Shown here one piece after another: positions 1-11,134 of a DNA stretch of 64,000 nt. Origin of the DNA: Notolepis coatsorum (lineage: Eukaryota; Chordata; Actinopteri; Aulopiformes; Paralepididae). Numbering within the stretch: position 1 is the stretch's first letter; each line of letters starts with the position of its first letter. The notes beneath the pieces were generated by a model, which searched no databases, was not told the origin of the DNA, and was given only the letters and a program-made list of their open reading frames with translations. The DNA is taken from NCBI GenBank assembly GCA_963971535.1, contig OZ020589.1, positions 51,475,956 to 51,539,955 on the forward strand, given 5' to 3'. Both the position numbers and the translations under genes were made by a program.

Positions 1-318
1 CGTCCTCTCGACTCCCGTTTTCGTTCTAGGAAGCAGCAATAGCGCCGTGTGTACCAGCAATATCACCAGTCGGCGTCCTCGGGTTTCTCTTTCCTCCTCT
101 GCTCCGGGTCTCGTCCTTCTGTGTCTCGCCCCCAGCTGACAATACTCGCCTCCCTTTTGAGCGAGTTCGCGGGGTTCCAGGGCACCGCCCCTATGCGCCA
201 GCCAGCCAATCAGCTTCCTCCAACGGCACAGCCTGTAACGCAAGAGAGGGAACTCCCATGGGTAGAGCCCACCGCTCCATGAATACACACAGACACACAC
301 ATACCCCCACCCGCGACA
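1..318 (-). repeat. Left copy of the ~318-bp terminal direct repeat (partial)
   Basis: This matches 4368-4685 at a constant offset of 4367 with very few differences, so the copies are young or homogenised. The repeat continues beyond the start of the window. Confidence 0.85.
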
Positions 319-613
319 TTTCCCCCCCCCTATATCGATGGCCGTCCCGGCCATCACAGCTGGACCAAGCGGATGGGCAGTTTGCCCAGGTTGCTGAGTC
401 TGGATCGTCACACTTCCGGGGAGATTGCAGTATGCTCAGTTTCCGATCCTGAATTTCCTCTGCATCTTCGTCGTCATCATCATCGTCGTCATCCTGGGCG
501 TCGTCCTCCTCGCCAGTCTCTGGTTTAGATTCCTTCTCAGCTTCACCCCCTTTCAGTTCTTCAGAGAAGCAGGGGGACTTTTCGGCACCTTCAGAGCTCC
601 TTCCCCGGGCCAC
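191..613 (-). CDS. Acid-rich open reading frame of unknown function
   Basis: This 140-codon frame reads into the left terminal repeat. Its middle carries a run of eight Asp residues inside a longer Asp/Glu stretch, coded by GAT/GAC repeats (plus-strand CATCATCGTCGTC pattern near 460-500). It is followed by a more ordinary stretch containing KLSILQSPRK and a Trp/Cys-rich segment. Coding-like sequence in the same frame continues upstream to about 740, where a possible start MGKSGLRRFF lies. I do not recognise a family. Acidic tails occur in chromatin and nucleolar proteins, but that alone is no basis for a function. It lies just upstream of the polypurine-like run, where some LTR elements carry an extra 3' gene. 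It could also be a captured host exon or chance low-complexity sequence. Confidence 0.25.
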   Translation of the reverse strand: MARGRSSEGAEKSPCFSEELKGGEAEKESKPETGEEDDAQDDDDDDDDEDAEEIQDRKLSILQSPRKCDDPDSATWANCPSAWSSCDGRDGHRYRGGEMSRVGVCVCLCVFMERWALPMGVPSLALQAVPLEEADWLAGA

Positions 614-639
614 TTCTGCGCTGCCTCCACATGAGGCTC

Positions 640-3480
640 AGACCCGTCCTGCTCGTAGAGTCAGTCTTCCATTTTTCTCTTCCTTCATCTCAGCGTCCGT
701 CTCCCCGTCCTTGAAGAATCTCCGAAGACCGCTTTTCCCCATGTTCCAGGGGCAATGCCTTTATCACTTCCCGGGGGAAAGCCTTAGTCGCCGCTGGGAG
801 GAGCATGGCCTCTCTATGTGCGGGGTCTAGCCAGGCTCTGGTCATTCAGGCCTCCTTCCACAGTCTTCAGACATACACAGTGAGGGTTAGTGGGGGGTTT
901 AAGCCAGGCTCTGGTCCTTCAGGCCTCCTTCCATAGTGACCCGGAGGGTATCTTGCTGTCTTCCAGGGTGGTGGAGAGCTCTTTCTCCAGGACCGTCATC
1001 TGGAGTCTCTCCTCCTAGGTGCGGGGCTCTCAAGGGAGCTAAACAGAAAGTCTCTTCCCTGGTGGGGTGGTAACGCTCGTGGTCACAACAACAACACAAA
1101 CAAATAAATAACTCAACCTGGACTAGCCACTGACTGTATTTAGCAGTCACTTTTTCCTCCGCTAGACTTAGGAACCCAATGCGACCCCAAATACCAGGGC
1201 ATTACTTGTATTTGCTTTCACCAAACTAATCTCTACAGGATTCTCATCCGCCATGTTTGCTGTGGACTATGGGGAATCCTACCGACTACGCCAAATTAAT
1301 GTCACCTGACCCCAATGAAAAGCACCTCAGTCTACAGCTAGGAAGTGCCAGCGCACAGGTGTACTTTCCAAAGAGCTCAGCTGAACTACCACAACAGATT
1401 CCCCAGGACCACAGACAGACAAGGAGAGAATGTTTAGCAAAAACAAGCAATACTTTATTACATAATGGTATTTAAGAAAAACAGGCAATACTTTAATACA
1501 TAAGATACAAATTCATAAACCTACCTAAACACTATTAGACTAGATTAAATAGGCCTCTTAAGCCTAAGGTAGTTTAAAAGGAGGAAGTGCTCCATGCCAC
1601 GTAAACCCACCCCCAGACTGTTACTCCCACCCACGCCACCTATCCCCGCCCCTGAGACACTACACACGTGAAGGAAAAAGAGTCTGCCCTGCACACAGGT
1701 CTATGACTATCAAACGTCAACTTAGAAGCACACTATACCACACGGTTCACTGCAAACAGCCTGAAATAAGCATCGATATCACACTATCCCTCGGGGAGCC
1801 ACGGCAAATGATTTAGGGAGAATATAGGTAGATAAATACACACTAAGTGTTCACACGGTAAATTAAGGGGGTTTGGATAGGATAGTGGGTGTTGTTCACC
1901 GCTAGGGGTTGTGACCAGGCCTAGAATACTCCTCCCATATCCTAACCTAGGTCTGGGGCAGTGGAAGCGCTGAGTTACAAACAATACAAAAATTAGGTTA
2001 ATGATAACCGGGGCCAGAAGCTGAGGGCCGGAAGGACGCCACCTCCTTCCGCTCCCGTAGCCCCTCTCGGCTTCGGGCTAAAAATTGTTCGGTCTGTACT
2101 GGGGTGTTTTAGGCACTCCAAGCACCAGGCGTGCAATAATGTCCTTCCGCCTGAAATGAAAGGCACAGTCAGTAAGAGCAAGGTTCCCCCCGTTCCCGGG
2201 TTCGTCACAATGCACAATGGATTAGATATCCTCCATATAATTTAGAAAAGCGAGATAAGGTAGTTCACAGAGGATGGAGAATCCACAATACTAGTGTCGT
2301 ATATTATCTAGATAAAACATGTAAAATATCAATGAAACTGTACAAAATGATACTAGACGGAAATGCTGTTGGTAAACTGTAAGGCATTTGGCAGAGGGGA
2401 AACAGTTGACTCTCCCATCACCCCACCATCTGGCTGACCTTAAGATAATCACCGACCCCTCCAGGCTATCTTGAAGGAAGCAAGAAGAGAGGCTTGTTGA
2501 TTTTAGGTAAAGGAATCAAACTTATCTCTGTCCTCCCACTGTCAACCACCCTCGGGAGGCCACATAAAGTGAAGGATTAGCTTTGAGGACTGATACCACG
2601 GAGCCGGGGAAAATACTTTAGTCTGACCTGGGATGACCCGATGCAGGCCCTTAAGTGCTGGAGGTATGCAGCTGGTAAGAGAGATTAGGCGTTACAAACC
2701 ATTAAAAGCTAAACAACAAAGTGAAATAGTAATCGATTAAAGGTTAGTCTAGAAGCAAGGGAGTTTCAGAAACATTCAGTTAGGTATCAAACATGATTAA
2801 CATTGGACACTAGAAAAGCCAAATGGAGTTAAATACATTCTAGAATTTAATGCTAGCATACTTTACTACAAATAAACTGTCATACAAAATCACATTAGAT
2901 AATAGCGTTAGCAAGCATGAAAAGTTGACAACAAGTTAACCAAATACAAAGACATAGTTTGTAAATTAAGGTTTAAGCTAAAATAAGGTTAAAAAAAAGG
3001 TTATTACTAAGAGAACAGACAAACCATCAGTAGGATGGAAACATTTAATAAGGCAATTTCATAAGTTACATGTGGGCATAACTCTTAAAACTATTAGGAA
3101 AAGGTAGTCACAATAAAGAATGACTCTTAAATAATAAGGATAAAAGAAAACCATGACACAGGACTCCTTATTGGTTAATCAAGAGAACAAGTATTCTATT
3201 TTCTGTTGAAGGACGTATGCTATTATATGTGCATGGAGAGAAGAACTGTAAGGATTCCCAAATAAGGTAATGGAATAGAACGGCTAACAGCCAGTCGGAT
3301 TCTCCCCATTATACACTGTGTAACGTTGTGTCGCAAGACCCAGGATGACGTGTCACTTACAGAAGGAGTTCCTGCTAGAAGGAATTTGGCCAATGGGAAA
3401 GGCCGATCTCTGGGGTGTCGTCACCTGACAGGCAGGGAAAAGGTCTTCTCTCTCTCATTTAAATGGCAGGGAAGCAGACA
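640..3480. other. Interior of the LTR-type element, no gene recognised
   Basis: There is no reading frame with a recognisable domain on either strand. From about 2220 to 3300 the sequence is AT-rich with many short homopolymer runs. The short open frames here look like chance. Confidence 0.5.
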
Positions 3481-3486
3481 GAAGGA

Positions 3487-3561
3487 GACTGGAGCGCTGC
3501 GGACTGGAGCGCTGGGGACTGGAGCGCTGGAGACTGGAGAACCGGAGACTCGAGAGCCGAG
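3487..3561. repeat. 15-bp minisatellite, about five units
   Basis: Units beginning GACTGGAGCGCTG recur at 3487, 3502, 3517, 3532 and 3547, and the last two are degenerate. In one frame they encode a repeated Trp-Ser-Ala-Gly/Ala-Asp. Confidence 0.8.
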
Positions 3562-4367
3562 CCGGACACGCACAGAGCCACGGACACAGACGATGATAGA
3601 AGATCGCCTTACAGCAGGGAATCCAGACTCCGCCGAGACGAAATCAAGCGCTCCCTGCCCTCAGCGCAGAGAACGGGACAAAACCAAGGTTGCCTTGGCA
3701 ACCAGCATCAACAGAGAAAAGACCTCGTGTTGCAGAGACAACCAACACCAGGAGAAGAACGCTCTGACGGCCGCAGCCGATCAGAACGGGACCAACTGCG
3801 CCACCACCAAAGAGATGATTAGATAGAAGAAGCAGATCCTGTACTTGTTTGATTCATAGCTGTGTTTTATTAAGAATGGAATAAACACCCCAGTTGTTTG
3901 ATTCAGACCACCTCGTCTGCGTTTCCTTAATAGAACCGAACACCTGAAATGCGAACAATGCAGAGAGAAGGGTAAAGACTATACGGTCACCGAGACTAGC
4001 TAAATGAATGAAAGACACTTCACTAGGTTCCAGTCTTCGACAGTATTACTGGCTCTACTGTATGCCGTTCCGATAATCTTCAGCTTCACGCCACTAATAA
4101 TATTCCTAATTCAAATGCAGTCACCGTTCGTCTATGTCTTCATTTACCACTCAGGAAAATAGTTTGTTTGTTTAGGCACGTATTCTACTGTCTTGCGTTC
4201 TTTACTCACAGCGCCCGGTGTGGCGATAATGTCTCTCCGGTCTGAAGCTCCACTCGTTTCCACTGTGGAGGAAACACTGCAGTCGCCGCTATGAACTGGT
4301 TCCACTGGAGGAAAGGTAAAAACATAAAAAGAGCCGTGTGTCCTCGCAGCCCTACGTCCTCTGCTAC

Positions 4368-4685
4368 CGTCCTCTCGACTCCCGTTTTCGTTCTAGGAAG
4401 CAGCAATAGCGCCGTGTGTACCAGCAATATCACCAGTCGGCGTCCTCGGGTTTCTCTTTCCTCCTCTGCTCCGGGTCTCGTCCTTCTGTGTCTCGCCCCC
4501 AGCTGACAATACTCGCCTCCCTTTTGAGCGAGTTCGTGGGGTTCCAGGGCACAGCGCCTATGCGCCAGCCAGCCAATCAGCTTCCTCCAACGGCACAGCC
4601 TGTAACGCAGGAGAGGGAACTCCCATGGGTAGAGCCTACCGCTCCATGAATACACACAGACACACACATACCCCCACCCGCGACA
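4368..4685 (-). repeat. Right copy of the terminal direct repeat
   Basis: It is the partner of 1-318. It contains a TG-rich stretch on the minus strand and ends exactly where LINE-like sequence begins. The full repeat may extend further left than 4368, because the window cuts the other copy. Confidence 0.85.
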
Positions 4686-4886
4686 TAAACTCCATGATCA
4701 AAACTGCAAAAAAGAATTTCATCAATGACAAAACTGAGGAAAACAAAAAGAAACCCTGTGCACTTTGGAAATTACTCAATAATCAACTAGGCTGCAGTAT
4801 TTTCAAACATAAACATAAAACCAGATAACACGCTCATCACAGACAAGCTGGATGTGGCCAATTACTTAAACATTTTCTTCACAAAC

Positions 4887-5478
4887 GGGCGGCTGGGTGG
4901 CGTAGCGGAGATTGTGCTCATCCCCAATGCAAGAGACTCCGGTCTCGACTCCCCGAGTCAGCATTGCCTGCGGCTTGCCCCACGTCATACTATCTCAATT
5001 GGCAGACGTAGTGGGTGGAAAGTCGATGGGTGGGGATTGGACGTTGTGGACAGCGAATCCTACAGGTCGGTTGGGTGACGCCTGTACAAGCCGAGACAGG
5101 AAGTATCGGGGGCAGCGTGAGCCTCCCACGTGTACTCCTCGCCACTGAGAGTCTGCGCTGTCTGGTGAAAAGATGCAACAGGCTGCCTCCTCATGTACCA
5201 GAGGGGACACGTGATGCAAGGCTTATATCCTCACTACAGCCGACCAGTGGGAGGCATAGTCTAGCAACGTTCGAGACAGGGGAGGGGAGAATTGAAGGGA
5301 GAATTGGCAAGGTGAAATTGGGATGGGAGAAAAATAGAAAAATAAGGAGAAAAAGTGGATCAAAAAAAAAGACAGGGGAGGGGAGAATTGAAGGGGAGAA
5401 TTGGCGATACGAAATTGGGATGGGAGAAAAATTGAAAAATAAGGAGAAAAAGTGGATCAAACAAAAAAGATAAAAATG
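4887..5478 (+). mobile_element. tRNA-like SINE with a duplicated tail
   Basis: The head has pol III-like boxes: an A-box-like TGGCGTAGCGG near 4898 and a B-box-like GGTCTCGACTCC near 4942. The element is flanked by an 11-bp duplication, tcttcacaaac, at 4876-4886 and 5479-5489. Removing 4887-5478 plus one duplication restores the LINE reading frame. The 3' part consists of two tandem units of about 96 bp. Confidence 0.85.
5275..5468 (+). repeat. Two tandem ~96-bp units forming the SINE tail
   Basis: Units start at 5275 and 5371, each with GACAGGGGAGGGGAGAATTG and each ending in an A-rich GTGGATCAAA run. They differ at only a few positions. Confidence 0.85.
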
Positions 5479-5489
5479 TCTTCACAAAC

Positions 5490-6139
5490 ATAGCCACAAC
5501 ACTGGTAAATAAAATACCCTCCCACTCAGGGCTTTTTGGGGTAGAACACATAGTAACCTAGTACAACAACCTAGGGGTCCGCAAAGACGATTTCAAACTA
5601 GAAATGGTAACAACAGCTGAGGTACTCAAAAAACTGAGCGCCCTCCAACCTAACAAGGCCACTGACCATGACAATATCCCCTCCAAATTCCTCAGAGACT
5701 CAGCAGCCGCCATCACCCCAGTCATCACACATATAATAAACCTCTCCATAAAACAGGGACACGTACCCAAAGACTTCAAAATTGCGAGAGTAACCCCCCT
5801 GCACAAAAAGGCCAGCAAATTGGACCCAGGCAACTACCGCCCTGTTTCTATTCTTACCTCCATCTCGAAAGTCATGGAAAAAATAGTATACAAACAGGTC
5901 GAAAAGTACCTTGCGGAAAAAAATCTAATCTACGAATTCCAATCTGGCTTCAGAACATCCCACTCCACTGACACATGCCTTCTCTATTTGAACGACCACA
6001 TCAAACAAGAGATGGACGCGGGCAAATACTGCGGCATGGTCATGCTGGACCTACAAAAGGCCTTCGATACTGTCAATCACTCCATTCTGATTGACAAGCT
6101 AAAAGCAATTGGTGAGCTGGATGCAATCCTACCTGGAGG
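5490..6139 (+). pseudogene. Reverse transcriptase fragment of the CR1/L2-group LINE
   Basis: An open frame from 5604 codes for an RT finger/palm segment with the conserved order VTPLHKK, GNYRPVSILTSISKVMEK, FQSGFRTSHSTDTC and LDLQKAFDTVNH. The last contains the first catalytic Asp of RT palm motif A. The second catalytic block (YADD/FADD) is not present, because the frame is cut by the hAT MITE at 6140 and only a few more codons survive at 7145-7182. Such proteins copy LINE RNA at the nicked target in the nucleus. This copy cannot be active. The clade (L2, CR1 or a relative) is judged by eye and may be wrong. Confidence 0.8.
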
Positions 6140-7136
6140 TAGGGGTGGGCGATATGACAATATTAAATAAATATCGGGTACAGTTCATTAACGATACTTT
6201 TTAAACGTGTCGTGAACATCGTGATGTTTCTCACAATCCCTCACGTCAGTTTCTAAGCCACCGCGGCTGAGATGAGACTTACTTTGGCGCAGCGCTTTAC
6301 TCTCTCGTCTCTCCCTCTCACAGAAAAAAAATGCACACTCGCCCCAACTTATGTCACGTACTACACGCACATACACGCACACACGCCCAGAGATGGAGAG
6401 GCGGTGCCACAGGTTTGTTTGGAGGAAACAGGGAAAGGGGATACGAGAGCGTGAGAGAAGTGAAGAGAGTTTAGCGAGTTAAAAAATTAGCCCTACGTGT
6501 TTTATTCAGAAACGGCAATGGAATATGGAGGCGCAGAGGCGGATGAACTAGTAGTAGCCTCGCATTCTAACCATTAGCATTGCGGCTAGCGTAAATGAGC
6601 TAATAAGACACTGGATTCATAGCTTGATAGCTAGCGTCGAAATCCTCTATTGTCCGTGTGTGTCGCGTTGAAGATGACATCACGGAGCCCCAGCTACACT
6701 GACGGGGGGAGGGTACCGTCTTTATATCTATGGGGGTACTACCAAGTCAAGTAGGTACCACGCAGACAGTAGTGTGTGTATTTTTGGCTAAAGTGGATAG
6801 AAAACACAGTACTGTGTAAAAGACTTAGGCACCCAAGAGTTTTTATATAAATTGTCTTAGATGTTAATAATTTTTTTTCTGTATTAGTGTGTCAGTAGAC
6901 TACTCTTTTAGATTTTAGAAACTTAATTAAATAATTTTTTAAAGCATCTTCATGGTTTAATGCAGACATATGTTGCAGGGACAATTTTAATCAGCATGTT
7001 GGCGTGACTATGCTTCAAAGGGTTAAATAAAGCAGTGCTTTAGAGGAAATGTCAAAATATTGTGATGTATATCGTGTATCGTGACATAGCCAACAAATAT
7101 CGTGATATCATTTAGAGGCCATATCGCCCAGCCCTA
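6140..7136. mobile_element. hAT-type MITE 1 (997 bp)
   Basis: The inverted termini are taggggtgggcgatatg at 6140 and its near reverse complement, ending at 7136. An 8-bp duplication, cctggagg, flanks it at 6132-6139 and 7137-7144, the hAT signature. No transposase frame is present. Its excision would rejoin the LINE. Confidence 0.9.
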
Positions 7137-7269
7137 CCTGGAGGGGAGAGAACAGATGGTGGAGGTAAATGGTACCCTATCCTAGGGGTGGGCGATATGG
7201 CCTTTAAATTATATCACAATATTTTCACGATCACGATATACATCACGATATTTTTTTTTGTGATCAAAT

Positions 7270-7866
7270 ATTTTTTATTAGAACTTTTTCACATGGAACA
7301 AGACACATCACAATACAACAATAACAATAATACACAAAAGGACATCACAAAACAGCCACCTATTACAAAAAATGGGAAGACAATAATGGAGACATACTGT
7401 ACAGTGAACATCCTGAGCCCCCACGCTCACCAGACATGGCAGCCACGATCCCCATCCCTCGAGGACCCCTGGTCCGGCGCCCCAGCGAACCAAAGCATCA
7501 TGCCTCTTTAACACCACGATCCGCCGAGACCCCGAACCAGGCCCCCCCCCGCGGGCCCTTCCGAGCCCGCGACCATAAGACAACCAGCCAAGGGGCCCAA
7601 AACATATACATAATTAAATATACAAATAAAAAACACCAAAAACAAAAACACAAGTGGACATAGGCATTCGCACGCTCCCCCCCCCCCCCCCCCCCCCCCT
7701 GCCAACCAGATCGCGATATTCGACTCATTAACCCCTATAACCCGTGCAGTGGATATCTCCAGACAAATCACATCAAGATAAGTGAGAATCCATACCTTCG
7801 GGCAATTAATATTTTTTCGGCTGTGAGGCCGGCTAGAATGAGTCTCTTCATATGTAGGCTATAGAG
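7270..7866 (-). other. 3' UTR of the Tx1/L1 LINE
   Basis: This stretch has no credible gene. It holds a poly-C run at about 7679-7699 and GC-rich sequence (7440-7570), and lies between the ORF2 end and the A tail. The open frames here are chance. Confidence 0.55.
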
Positions 7867-7874
7867 GTCGGTAA

Positions 7875-8242
7875 TAGGGTGACCAGGTGTCCCCCTTTTG
7901 GTTGTACTGTCCCACCATTTGAGACCGCGTCCCACATATTGAGAGGATGTCCCTCTTTTCGAAGCAAAAAAAAAGATCGAACACAAGACATTCCTGTCAA
8001 ATGATAAAGTTTGAATATTTAAAACAGATGTTAGGTGGTAACAATCCGGTTGCCAGTGCCAAGATGAATGTGGAGAGATATAATTCTGTATTTAATTTGT
8101 ATTTATTTTGATTTAACCTTTATCTATTCGGTGAAGACGAGTTATTCTAATAAAAAAAATTACATTATCTATCTGTCCCACTTTGTCCCACCAATATCTT
8201 ACTGTTGTCCTGCTTTTGGACTTTTTGCATCTGGTCACCCTA
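7875..8242. mobile_element. hAT-type MITE 3 (368 bp)
   Basis: The ends are tagggtgaccag and ctggtcaccctа-type inverted repeats (12 bp). It is flanked by the 8-bp duplication gtcggtaa at 7867-7874 and 8243-8250. It sits inside the Tx1/L1 3' UTR. The GTCCC-rich subterminal regions are also roughly inverted. Confidence 0.9.
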
Positions 8243-8370
8243 GTCGGTAATAGAGAAACATCATTCAATAACAATACAGAAGGCAGAACAGGTACTATGG
8301 TCAGAGAGAAAATATCTGAAAGCTGGGAGGTAACATTTTCCCAAAAGAGCTCAACAGGAGGACATTTCCA

Positions 8371-9158
8371 TTACATATGCATAAATGTTCCGGTGGCACC
8401 GTTTGGACATAATGTACATCGAGAGTCAGGTCTGCGACCCATTAGATTCAATCGTCTAGGGGTCAAATAAGTCCTATGAACAAAATGTTGATGAATCTGT
8501 TGGTGATCTGGGTTGCGTGAGGACAGCCGAACATTTTCCCAGACTGCATCCCAATCAAAATCTACATCCAACTCCGGGACATCCTTTCTCCAAATCGTAT
8601 CCATGGGGAGGTCCTTATACAAGGACATAAGTAAATGGCGATAAAAGTCAGAAACGAAGCCTCTCGATGTCTCAAGATACAAGATACAAGAGTTTTATTT
8701 GTCACGGCATACATGTATACAGTGAAATGCGGGGGGTCTTGCCCGCAACGATGTGCATAATACAATAGTAATAATATATAATAAGAATCCAACCAATAGA
8801 GCGACATTGTGCAATAAACAAGTAAACAAAGTAGGGCATATCGGTATCTGTACATGAGTTATTTACAGAGCATGGTAGGACATGCTAGGTCATGTGGTAG
8901 TGCAGTACACTGTTAGCTACGGATGAGGCACCGGGTCTTTATGTACACTGCTATACAGTGCTATATTATACAATCTCAAGCTCTACTATACTATTCTTGA
9001 AGTGACCTTTCCTTCTCTAAAGTGTCCATAATTCTTTGTCATAAAAGAATTTGTGAAAACGGTGACGCTCTAGTGGAACGTCCCATGGAACGCCATGAGC
9101 CCTCAGAGCTGCTCTTATTTGTAAATAAAAGAAAAAGGAGGTTCCGGGGAGATCATAT
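8371..9158 (-). pseudogene. C-terminal fragment of Tx1/L1 ORF2
   Basis: Two blocks on the minus strand belong together. The first, 9158-9000, reads YDLPGTSFFFYLQIRAALRA and continues to a Lys/Glu-rich end. The second, about 8676-8371, reads GFVSDFYRHLL, then VWENVRLSSRNPDHQQIHQH, then RTYLTPRRLNLMG and CTLCPNGATGTFMH. This is the region after the RT domain, including the Cys-His motif typical of L1/Tx1 ORF2 C termini. A LINE tail (8677-8994) separates the blocks. The endonuclease and RT domains are absent, so this is a dead fragment. The match rests on recognising the conserved HRTYLTPRRL/CxLC pattern; the exact Tx1 subfamily is not determined. Confidence 0.75.
8677..8994 (-). mobile_element. 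3' end of a non-LTR retroposon (LINE or SINE tail)
   Basis: On the minus strand it ends in a polymerase-slippage-type tail of CTTGTATCTTGTATCTTG following gtgacaaataaaactc. Upstream is a UTR with GCGGGCAAGACCCCC. It interrupts the ORF2 fragment of the Tx1/L1 LINE. No coding part remains, so the family is not assigned. Confidence 0.65.
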
Positions 9159-9661
9159 CTGTTACGGACGGTGTCCTTATGTGTATATATATGGGGGTTA
9201 TGTATGTTATCTGTTGTGTGTGTGTGTATATAGGCATGTTTTGGTTGTTCTGTTTTTGTCTCCCTCCTGTGTAACATATCCCATTCTCAGGTGTCTCCCA
9301 GTTGCAGCACCAGCAGCCAGCTGGTCAATCAGCAACTCACCCCAGTGCAACGGCAGGTGAAGCTGATTCTGCAATCAACATCCACTCTCCCTTAGTTAGC
9401 TCTTTTGGCTCATTGTGGTGGTGGGTGTCTCTCTGTCTTTGGTGATAATTCTGTGTGTGCCAGCGTGGACCAAACCCTGTGTGGGGTATATATACTGTTG
9501 GCCCTATTTTGCCATTTGCCACTGTGCGTGGGGTATGTATATTGTTGGCCATTTTAGATTCATCCTACACTGTGAGCTATAGTTAGAGTGGTGATTCATC
9601 CTACACTCTAAGCATTGGAGTTAAAGTGGTGTTCATCCTACACTATGAGCTACATGGTTAG

Positions 9662-11090
9662 TGTTGTGAAGGGCCAGATTAAACCGAATATATATATTTA
9701 TATATATATATTTAATTGTATTTGTATATTCTCTAATATTCCCTGATATCCCTTGTATATTCCTTGTACAATATGCATTGAATATCCATTCTAGCCTACT
9801 GAACATCCCATAATAGTCTCCATTCTACTATTGGTCGAGACCTTGGTGCCAGGCTGCCATACCCCCCAGACCCAGTTCAAACGTACCGCTCAACATGTAC
9901 GAACAAGTCCTAGTTCCGCGTAGGAATCTGGCTACCGCACCACTAACGGTACTATTTGTTCATAGTGCGTATATATACTGCGCTACTAAAGTAGGACTTC
10001 CTTTTTCAGTCCAGTTTCTTACCCTCCAATAGAGTGACAGACGTAAAGCCTCCCCGCGACGCCACGTGTGGGAGTAAGGCCAAGTTCGGCCTACCATCGG
10101 TATTGAGACATCGTGTATATTAATATTTGAATAGTCATATTTGGCACTATATCGTCGAGTTGGACGTAGTCTATTAAGCTAATAATAGTCTGTTAATATA
10201 TAGTGCTTCGTGCGGTGAGAATACTACCGTAGTCAGTACCCCATCGTTTCGGGCAGAGAACTGGCTGCTTATCCAGGATGGTCGACCCCATGTGAGACTG
10301 CATCCGAGGAGCCCCAGAGCCGACGAGCGAGTGGACCTGTATACCGGATTATTCTACCGACGACAGCCCGCCTTCCCAGGCACGGATTATGCTTTGTGTA
10401 CAGTGATTATTCCATGGATAAAGACCCCCGACACTGCCGTGTGTTGGAACCCCCCCCCCTGGAGAGGACGCAAGGTGAGGAGACGCTCTGCAAGACGAGG
10501 TCGCTTCACGTCTCTCCTCCGTGGACCGGAGAGAGCCGGCCCACAGAGAGTCCAGCTGCTTTCATCTGTGGTCCAAGGATCGCTGGCGCATTGAACTGCA
10601 CTACTGTGGGTTCACCCAGGATACCCTTGGCCGGACGAGGCAGCCAGACTCTACCCCCCCCCCCTCCTACTCCTGTTGTCTTACAAGCGACCGGATTACC
10701 CCCCTTAGTGTATCCAGTCTTATAATCATTAAAGTATCATTGCTGTTATTCCTTAACTATTCCAGGTCGTATATTTACCGCCTGCGCCATCAGAGATTGG
10801 ACATTCTCTATTGATATACCGACGAATACTCTTTGCCATAAAAGTGCATACTATTTCAATTCATAAATGTAATTAAGTGATTAAGTGCTTGCTCTACACA
10901 CCATTGCTGTGTAGGAATAAATACATACTTCGACTTCGTACATTTGTGTTGGATCCGTTTCATCTACGTGAGAGTGTTTATCATAATATATTTATGCCGA
11001 GTACTGGGTGGCCGAATATTAAGTACAAAGGTAGTGGTAGTAAGTATCATATCTAGTAATACAGTCAGGGAATTGTACCCCTCAGTTACA
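9662..11090 (+). repeat. 5' LTR of the BEL/Pao element (1429 bp)
   Basis: It runs from TGTTGTGAAGGGCC to CCTCAGTTACA, with a short TA-rich stretch near 9688-9712. Both LTRs can encode the same 100-codon open frame (10292-10594 here), but its repeat in the other LTR is merely a consequence of LTR identity and it is not taken as a gene. Confidence 0.9.
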
Positions 11091-11134
11091 ATTGGTCCTT
11101 CGAGCCGGAGGGTAATTAGTGTAATATTATTATA

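Larger units (their letters stand above)
1..4685 (-). mobile_element. Unclassified LTR-type element, cut by the left window edge
   Basis: Positions 1-318 recur almost unchanged at 4368-4685, giving direct repeats about 4 kb apart. Read on the minus strand, each repeat starts with TGTCGCGG. The inner edge of the left copy is preceded by a purine run (positions 319-330, Gs then AAA), as expected for a polypurine tract before a 3' LTR. These points suggest an LTR-type element on the minus strand whose 3' LTR runs out of the window. No gag, protease, RT or integrase was recognised between the repeats, so it is either non-autonomous or heavily decayed. LINE sequence starts right after 4685, which suggests insertion into that LINE. 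The far flank lies outside the window, so no target duplication can be checked. A plain segmental duplication is the alternative. Confidence 0.4.
4686..7182 (+). mobile_element. CR1/L2-group LINE, interrupted three times
   Basis: LINE pieces lie at 4686-4886, 5479-6139 and 7145-7182. They read in order as an RT-upstream region (KKPCALWKLLNNQLG), the RT core, and the segment after the core (REQMVEVNGTLS). A SINE separates the first two pieces. A hAT MITE separates the last two, and the 8-bp duplication makes the join exact. The piece stops at 7182, where another hAT MITE starts; its continuation was not found. The upstream part would lie left of the LTR-type element, outside the window. Confidence 0.75.

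Noticed and set aside
3319-3949. Possible solo LTR (TGTAACG start, AATAAA near 3880, end near GAACA)
   Set aside because: No second copy and no convincing target duplication was found, and the boundaries were chosen only by eye.
4888-4960. True tRNA gene at the head of the SINE
   Set aside because: It has box A/B-like motifs but no convincing cloverleaf and is flanked by a SINE target duplication.
10292-10594. 100-codon frame repeated at 16895-17197
   Set aside because: It is repeated only because it lies in the two LTRs of the BEL element. It has no recognisable domain and a proline-rich, chance-like composition.
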